Of a stretch of 64,000 bases of DNA, positions 59,501 to 64,000 are shown one piece after another (the stretch's first letter is position 1; each line of letters begins with the position of its first letter). Origin of the DNA: Cladobotryum mycophilum (Eukaryota; Ascomycota; Sordariomycetes; Hypocreales; Hypocreaceae); assembly GCA_036429605.1 (NCBI GenBank), contig JAVFKD010000004.1:3162001-3226000 (forward strand). The letters run 5' to 3'. The notes beneath the pieces are model-generated. The model was not told the DNA's origin, made no database searches, and was given only the letters and a program-made list of their open reading frames with translations. A program made the translations under genes and the position numbers.

Positions 59501-60254
59501 CTCCAGTAATGCCTAAAGTTCGTGGGCAGCTCGAGCTGTGACTGCAAAGAAAGTGGCGCTGCCGATCTCATGCCTGTGAGGACCAAATTTGTGTCTCCGA
59601 TGTAGTCCTTTGGAAACCTCAGACTTTCCGAGAAGCTAGATAGCACCTCATCGCCGGTACGCTTTTCGGCGGCTGATTCTACCCGTCGGCAAACATTCTG
59701 GACATCATGCAGGGTGTCCTCATCACAGATACTTAAGACAGAGCCATAGGGGCTGGCCTTCCATGCCTTGGGTGACTTGAGAAACGGCTTGAGTTTCTGC
59801 ACCTGCTGAAGCACAATCTCGGCGGTTCCGTCCTCCACGAACATGTGATAGTAGATGTCCCAGAGGGATTCTAGAGTAACATCTTTGAAGTTATCAATTA
59901 TTAATGTCAAAAGAATGATATTTCGTCCTGTAGATGGTCAACATCATTCAACATTCGGAGTAGCACATCGTACTTACCAATAATCTTTTCATCAATATCA
60001 CAGCTGGTGATGTCGAGCTTCCGGGGCGCTAAAGTGACGAGAAATTAGTTGTCAGTTCTCTAGATGTGGCTTCAAAACTCACAAAGACCATTTTCAACGT
60101 AGGACGTATAGAGAATGTTCCTCAGATCACCGCAGCCAAGACTCAGTATATCTGCATTCTGGCCATGAGGAATGGATCTGGTCAGGCTGACAGCGGGTGT
60201 GTTTCCAGCGGCATAGAACCAGCTAAAGCGATTGGCGACCGTTGGTGTCAACAT
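56552..60254 (-). CDS. DUF4470 / MYND zinc-finger protein (one homopolymer frame break)
   Basis: Large fungal protein of unknown role. Exons 60254-60083, 60028-59978 and 59927-56552 give about 1,199 residues when a C6 run at 57233-57238 is read as seven. The N-terminal DUF4470 part includes LGCGDLRNILYTSY and RKLDITSCDIDEKIIGRNI. The long middle has no motif I know. The C-terminal MYND finger begins at CRKCGKK and has the pattern C-x2-C, C-x2-C, C-x3-C, then H-x3-C, ending CEKAE. MYND fingers usually bind proteins with proline-rich motifs. Without the added base, the predicted protein would lose the MYND finger and end at about residue 1,000. The family is common in ascomycetes and basidiomycetes; function is not established. 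Confidence 0.84.
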
Positions 60255-61051
60255 TCTCGATGAACCCTAACATAGATGTCTCTAATAAATTAGTGGTTGA
60301 ATAGATTTTTAGAGGGTGAAGTGTGGGTTGACGTAAAGAGGTAGCTATTCACGTTGACCTACCAGCAGCTGGAGGTTGGAAACGTCGACGCTGCAGGTGG
60401 GGAACAAGTACCTACCCTGTAGGGAAACATCCACATAGACTTCTACCGCATGCAGTACTACCATCCTAGATAAACATCAAACATATCCTTAACCGACACT
60501 GAGTCCAGCCCGCGTTAGACATATGTGAATAAATGTTAACGAGATTTTGAGAAACTCACATGGCAATGCGTTATGCAAACATCATAGTAGTCTAGATACG
60601 ATGAATACAATACAATTAACGTCTAGCTAAAACATGCTGCTGAATCACAGAGACATGATAAAAACAAGACTCATTCATCCATCCCTCTCAATGAAGATCA
60701 ATTTAGAATTCCAAGAGACCAAAGCAAATCTTCAACTCCAATAACCAACAGACGCAGACTGTTTTCAGTCGCTCCAGCTACAGCTACTGCGCTGTCACAC
60801 CTTGGTTTCCTCGGCTATATAACTCCATTTGGAAAAAAGAAAAAACAGCCCTTTTGCCCGACCCAGATCCCCTCCTCCCTTCCTATTATTTATTGTACAG
60901 GTAGAAATCGCCAAAGAACCTCACAAGAAACAATTATCGTGACAAATAAACCCAGTAGGCCAAGATTAAAACATATCATCATGCCGAATACCCCAGATAT
61001 ATATAAACAGAAAGGCGAAAAAAGTGGCCACAAGACAGGGGCCCTCGTCGC
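60255..61051. other. Spacer between the MYND gene and the Ace2-like gene
   Basis: About 800 bp, AT-richer than average. Likely promoter of the MYND gene and the 3' end of the Ace2-like gene. No gene is supported. Confidence 0.5.
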
Positions 61052-63473
61052 TCAAGCGCTACCGAAAAAGACATCCTCGTTGTGGTTGAACATGCTAACG
61101 GCATTATCAAACTCGTCATCGAATTTCGGCATCATGATCATGGCTGGATCTCGGTCTAGCTGCACCAAACCATCGTCGTTGGTGAACTCAAGAAGCAAGT
61201 CATCCTGGTCTCCAAGTCCCATGGGTAATGTACCGCCCATAGCTGCGGTGCTCATCATAACGCCGGTTGTCACAATAGTAGACAGGTCATCGGGGCCTGC
61301 AGGGGCGTTAGGATCCAGATCAAAAAATGCTGCAGGCGGTGATGATGATTGCGTGAGTTCGGGAGGTGTGTTGTACTGACTTGTGGCGCTCTTGGCGGGT
61401 GATGCAGGACGCGAAGCCTTTTCCATGATAGCATCAGGTGCCACGAAGGAGTGAGCGCTGACGGCCGGAGATGACGCATAATCGCTTGTTGTGTGGGTGG
61501 TCATAGTTGGCATTGGGGCCGATGATAATGAGCTCAACTTTTGGGCTTCTGCTTCGATGCCCATGTCCAGCATATCATCCAGCATGTTGTAGTCGTTTTC
61601 TGGCGAGTTGATGGCCGAACTATCCGAGTATCCGGACTGAGAAGAAATAGAACTGACGGACAAGTTCTTCTTTCGTGTCTTGGCAGATTTCTCCATTCTG
61701 GTATCCATATCCGGGCGGTTCTTCTTTGGCCTGCCACGCTTGACAACCTTTCTTACGATGCCATCAAATGCGCCAATACACATGCCTCGCTGGCGATGTC
61801 GTGTAAGCGCGTCATGACGGGCAAAACTATTGCCACATTCGCATGGGTAAGGCTTGATTCCGGTGTGGATTTTGGCGTGTCTCTTGAGGTCATGCTGACG
61901 GACAAAGCATTTTTGGCATGTTGGGCATTGATATTGGCGGTCATTAAGATGGGTCTGGACGTGCGACTTGATGTTCTCCTTGCGGCCGAACTGCTTTCCG
62001 CAGTCGTCAAATAAGCACGTCCACTTGCCGTCTGTGGTGTCAGGGCTTTGGATGTATTGACTAATTTCTTCCACGGTTACACCAGTATCTGTCCTAGTCT
62101 CCTCGATGTTGATATCCGCAATGCTTGCAGCACTGGCAATGCTAGCCATGGATTCGGTACGACGATGGCGTGAGCCGCGGGAGGGGGAGCTAGTTTCGGA
62201 TTCAGAATCACCGTGAAACTGATGAGGCTGGGCTTGGTTATCAAATCCGTTGATCAGTTGTTCCATTTGATGTGCATCAGCACCCATATGTTGAGGAAGA
62301 GTCGAGGTAGTTTGAAGCATGGAAGATTCAGTAGGCATGCCAACAAATCTATCCTGCATCCTCATAAACACATCTTTAAAATCGTTCATGCTCATGTAAT
62401 CGGGGATTGGCATGGGTACACCAGCGTATGCAACAGGGTCCGGCACGGCGCTTGAGCTGCTGGACGTGCTAGCCGTCGATGCACTCTGCTCAGCCTGCTG
62501 TCTCATCTCATCAAAGACGCCACGAGCGGACTGAGTTGGTCGCTTTCGGGTAGGCTTGATCGTGTCTTCCATTGACTCATCATAACCGTCTGCAAACCTG
62601 CTAGGGCGCGGCTCCTCTTTAATTGCCCGATCATTGGGGGTTCCCAGTGGCGTAGGAGGGAAATAGTCTGCAATTGTAATCAGTATCCATCATAGTAGTA
62701 CTTAAATATCGACATCAACTGATCGTCTTACCATCTTCATTCTGGCTAGTTGGTGTAGTTGGTCTTGGAATTTCGGTCATGTTCATACTCTCAAACTTGA
62801 CGACTCGGTCCACGATACCATTGCTGATTCTCCTAGATACCTTCCTGGAACTGGAGGTGTCACTCTCTGACATCCAGCCAGGTCCAGCCGGGCTCTCCGG
62901 AAAGTTCATATATGTAGGTGTGGATTGGGTGCTGTCGGGTGTTGTGAAGAGCTCGAACTCTTTTGATCCCGACATGTTATTGATGTAATTGCCTTGATTC
63001 TTCTGCAATATGACATTCAGCTGCCCTCCATAGGGATCGAACTGCATTGTGCTAGGGTCAAAACACGATGGATCAAACCGTTGAGCATGGGGCGTGCCAT
63101 GCGGTGATATTAAGTAAGTGTCGTCGCTGTGTGTTAGTGAGGCGTAATTGTGGTGCTGCTGTTGGGGGCCCGGGCGTGCTTGGATGCGTTGCTGCTGCGC
63201 TTCTCGCAGAACACGATGCTGCGAAGATGGTGCTATTCCTGTGTTAGTATTCATACTTACCCTATGTTCCTGCCTTGCTGCCATTCGTGTCGATTGGTGT
63301 TGTTGAATGTTGAGACTAAGACCGCGGCGATGGCCAGCAGCCTGTTGTCGTTGTTGGTGAACATGATTTGGCAGGACTTGGATCTTCGCGCCGTCAAAGG
63401 CCGTCGGCGTCGATTGTTGCCGACGATGTTGCCTTTGCCTGGCTTGAAGATTCGACATGGGATTGGACAGCAT
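61052..63473 (-). CDS. ace2: Swi5/Ace2-type C2H2 transcription factor
   Basis: Swi5/Ace2 factors control cell separation and septation genes in yeast, and conidiation and virulence in some moulds. Exons 63473-62732 and 62667-61052 give 785 residues. The N-terminal half is rich in Gln/His/Ser and disordered. Three C2H2-type fingers lie near residues 440-530: WTCLFDDCGKQF..H..H, YQCPTCQKCFVRQHDLKRH..H, and a third with a CxC pair (YPCECGNSFARHDALTRH..C). These are followed by KRGRPKK, as in Ace2/Swi5. The C-terminus is acidic (DDEFDNAVSMFNHNEDVF), a possible activation domain. Choosing MLSNPMSN as start is uncertain: the frame stays open 30 codons further upstream without an ATG, so a 5' exon may exist. 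Confidence 0.85.
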
Positions 63474-64000
63474 AGTTGTCGCAAGGGGAGTTCGGAAATC
63501 GTTGTCGTAGGTCGATATATTTGTCGATTGGGAACCTTTTAGGTCCGAAACTATAACATCGTCGTGTCAGGTTCATTGTTCCCCTTTCTGTGCATTGGGT
63601 CCCCCCCCCTATTCCTCGATCCTCTTCTCGTCAACCATTCATGCATGTTCTTACCTCACGCAGCGCAAGCACAGAGCGCCGGGCTATTATGTAGGTTTGT
63701 GGTCGTGCTCAGTCGAAGTCGACCTATGCAACCAGACCGGATCGGTCGTAAAGTGTATTATAAGATGCCTTTTTCAGGCTGTCAGATAGCTGTCAAAGCT
63801 CTCTCTGTGTGTGTCTCTGACTCTCTTTTGCTTTTTTGTACTGGCAGTTATCAGTGAGAGATGCAGGTAATTGTGTGCGTGTGTGTTTTTTTTTCTGCAA
63901 ATACCAAGGGTAAGATGCAGTATAAACGATGAAGAATTAGAGAATGGAGAATGGGTTCTAAATCGAGCTCCAGATGTATGGGCCAGGGCGCTGAGCTGCA
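63474..64000. other. Right-edge 5' flank of the Ace2-like gene
   Basis: Holds a C-run (C9 at 63601-63609), TG repeats near 63805-63890 and a T-run. Possibly promoter/leader, and possibly an upstream exon of the Ace2-like gene. No independent gene is supported. Confidence 0.45.

Noticed and set aside
63238..63262. Perfect miniature intron signals (GTAAGT, CTAAC, ACAG) within 22 bases of the Ace2-like gene
   Set aside because: 22 bp is below any workable fungal intron size, and the frame is open across it.
1..64000. tRNA, rRNA, CRISPR, insertion sequence or transposon ORFs
   Set aside because: I looked for clover-leaf-like sequence, regular spacer arrays, transposase or reverse-transcriptase motifs and terminal repeats, and saw none I could support by eye.

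Overview
The window is nuclear DNA of a filamentous ascomycete. The genes carry short (about 45-300 bp) introns with CTRAC-like branch points. Every recognisable product has an ascomycete counterpart: a Zn2Cys6 regulator, the Bck1 MAPKKK, a Swi5/Ace2 zinc-finger factor, a Fig1-domain protein and a DUF4470/MYND protein. The gene content and the dispersed TACTCCGTA / GTACCTA intergenic motifs look like Sordariomycetes, possibly Hypocreales, but I cannot name the species. I see no virus, plasmid, CRISPR array, rRNA or tRNA gene.

Layout. 0.5-9.4 kb: a GST-like enzyme, a Fig1-domain membrane protein and a GH47 alpha-mannosidase with an unusual tandem-repeat linker. 11-13.4 kb: an intronless GH5 glucocerebrosidase/sterylglucosidase. 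13.9-22 kb: an ABC multidrug-type transporter and a Zn2Cys6 regulator, divergently transcribed around a 0.9-kb spacer that holds a perfect CCGG-centred palindrome. 23.7-28.7 kb: the cell-wall-integrity MAPKKK. 29.5-34.4 kb: an MFS sugar transporter and two tiny cold-shock-domain proteins. 35-63.5 kb: a compact housekeeping block with Ski3 (RNA decay), RMI1 (recombination), Vps51 (endosome-to-Golgi tethering), a mitochondrial NIF3-like protein, BolA/Fra2, AP-1 beta adaptin, DNA ligase I, eIF3k, Tsr4/PDCD2, CCT6, the DUF4470/MYND protein and a Swi5/Ace2-type factor.

Reading-frame quality. Nine genes, several of them usually essential, contain frame breaks. All sit at or next to mononucleotide runs of 5-6 bases, nearly always G/C, and adding one base per run restores a family-typical protein. 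I count 16 sites. I read this as systematic homopolymer under-calling in the assembly, not as pseudogenes or recoding. The ABC transporter also has an in-frame TAG, one junction that does not keep frame, and three GC-AG introns, so it may be truly decayed.

Functional themes are ordinary cell biology: wall integrity signalling, sphingolipid/sterol glucoside turnover, ER/Golgi glycan trimming, vesicle traffic, RNA surveillance and genome maintenance. The most unusual items are the 9-copy repeat inside the GH47 enzyme, the regulator/transporter pair with its palindromic spacer, the cluster of GC donors in one gene and the paired cold-shock proteins.
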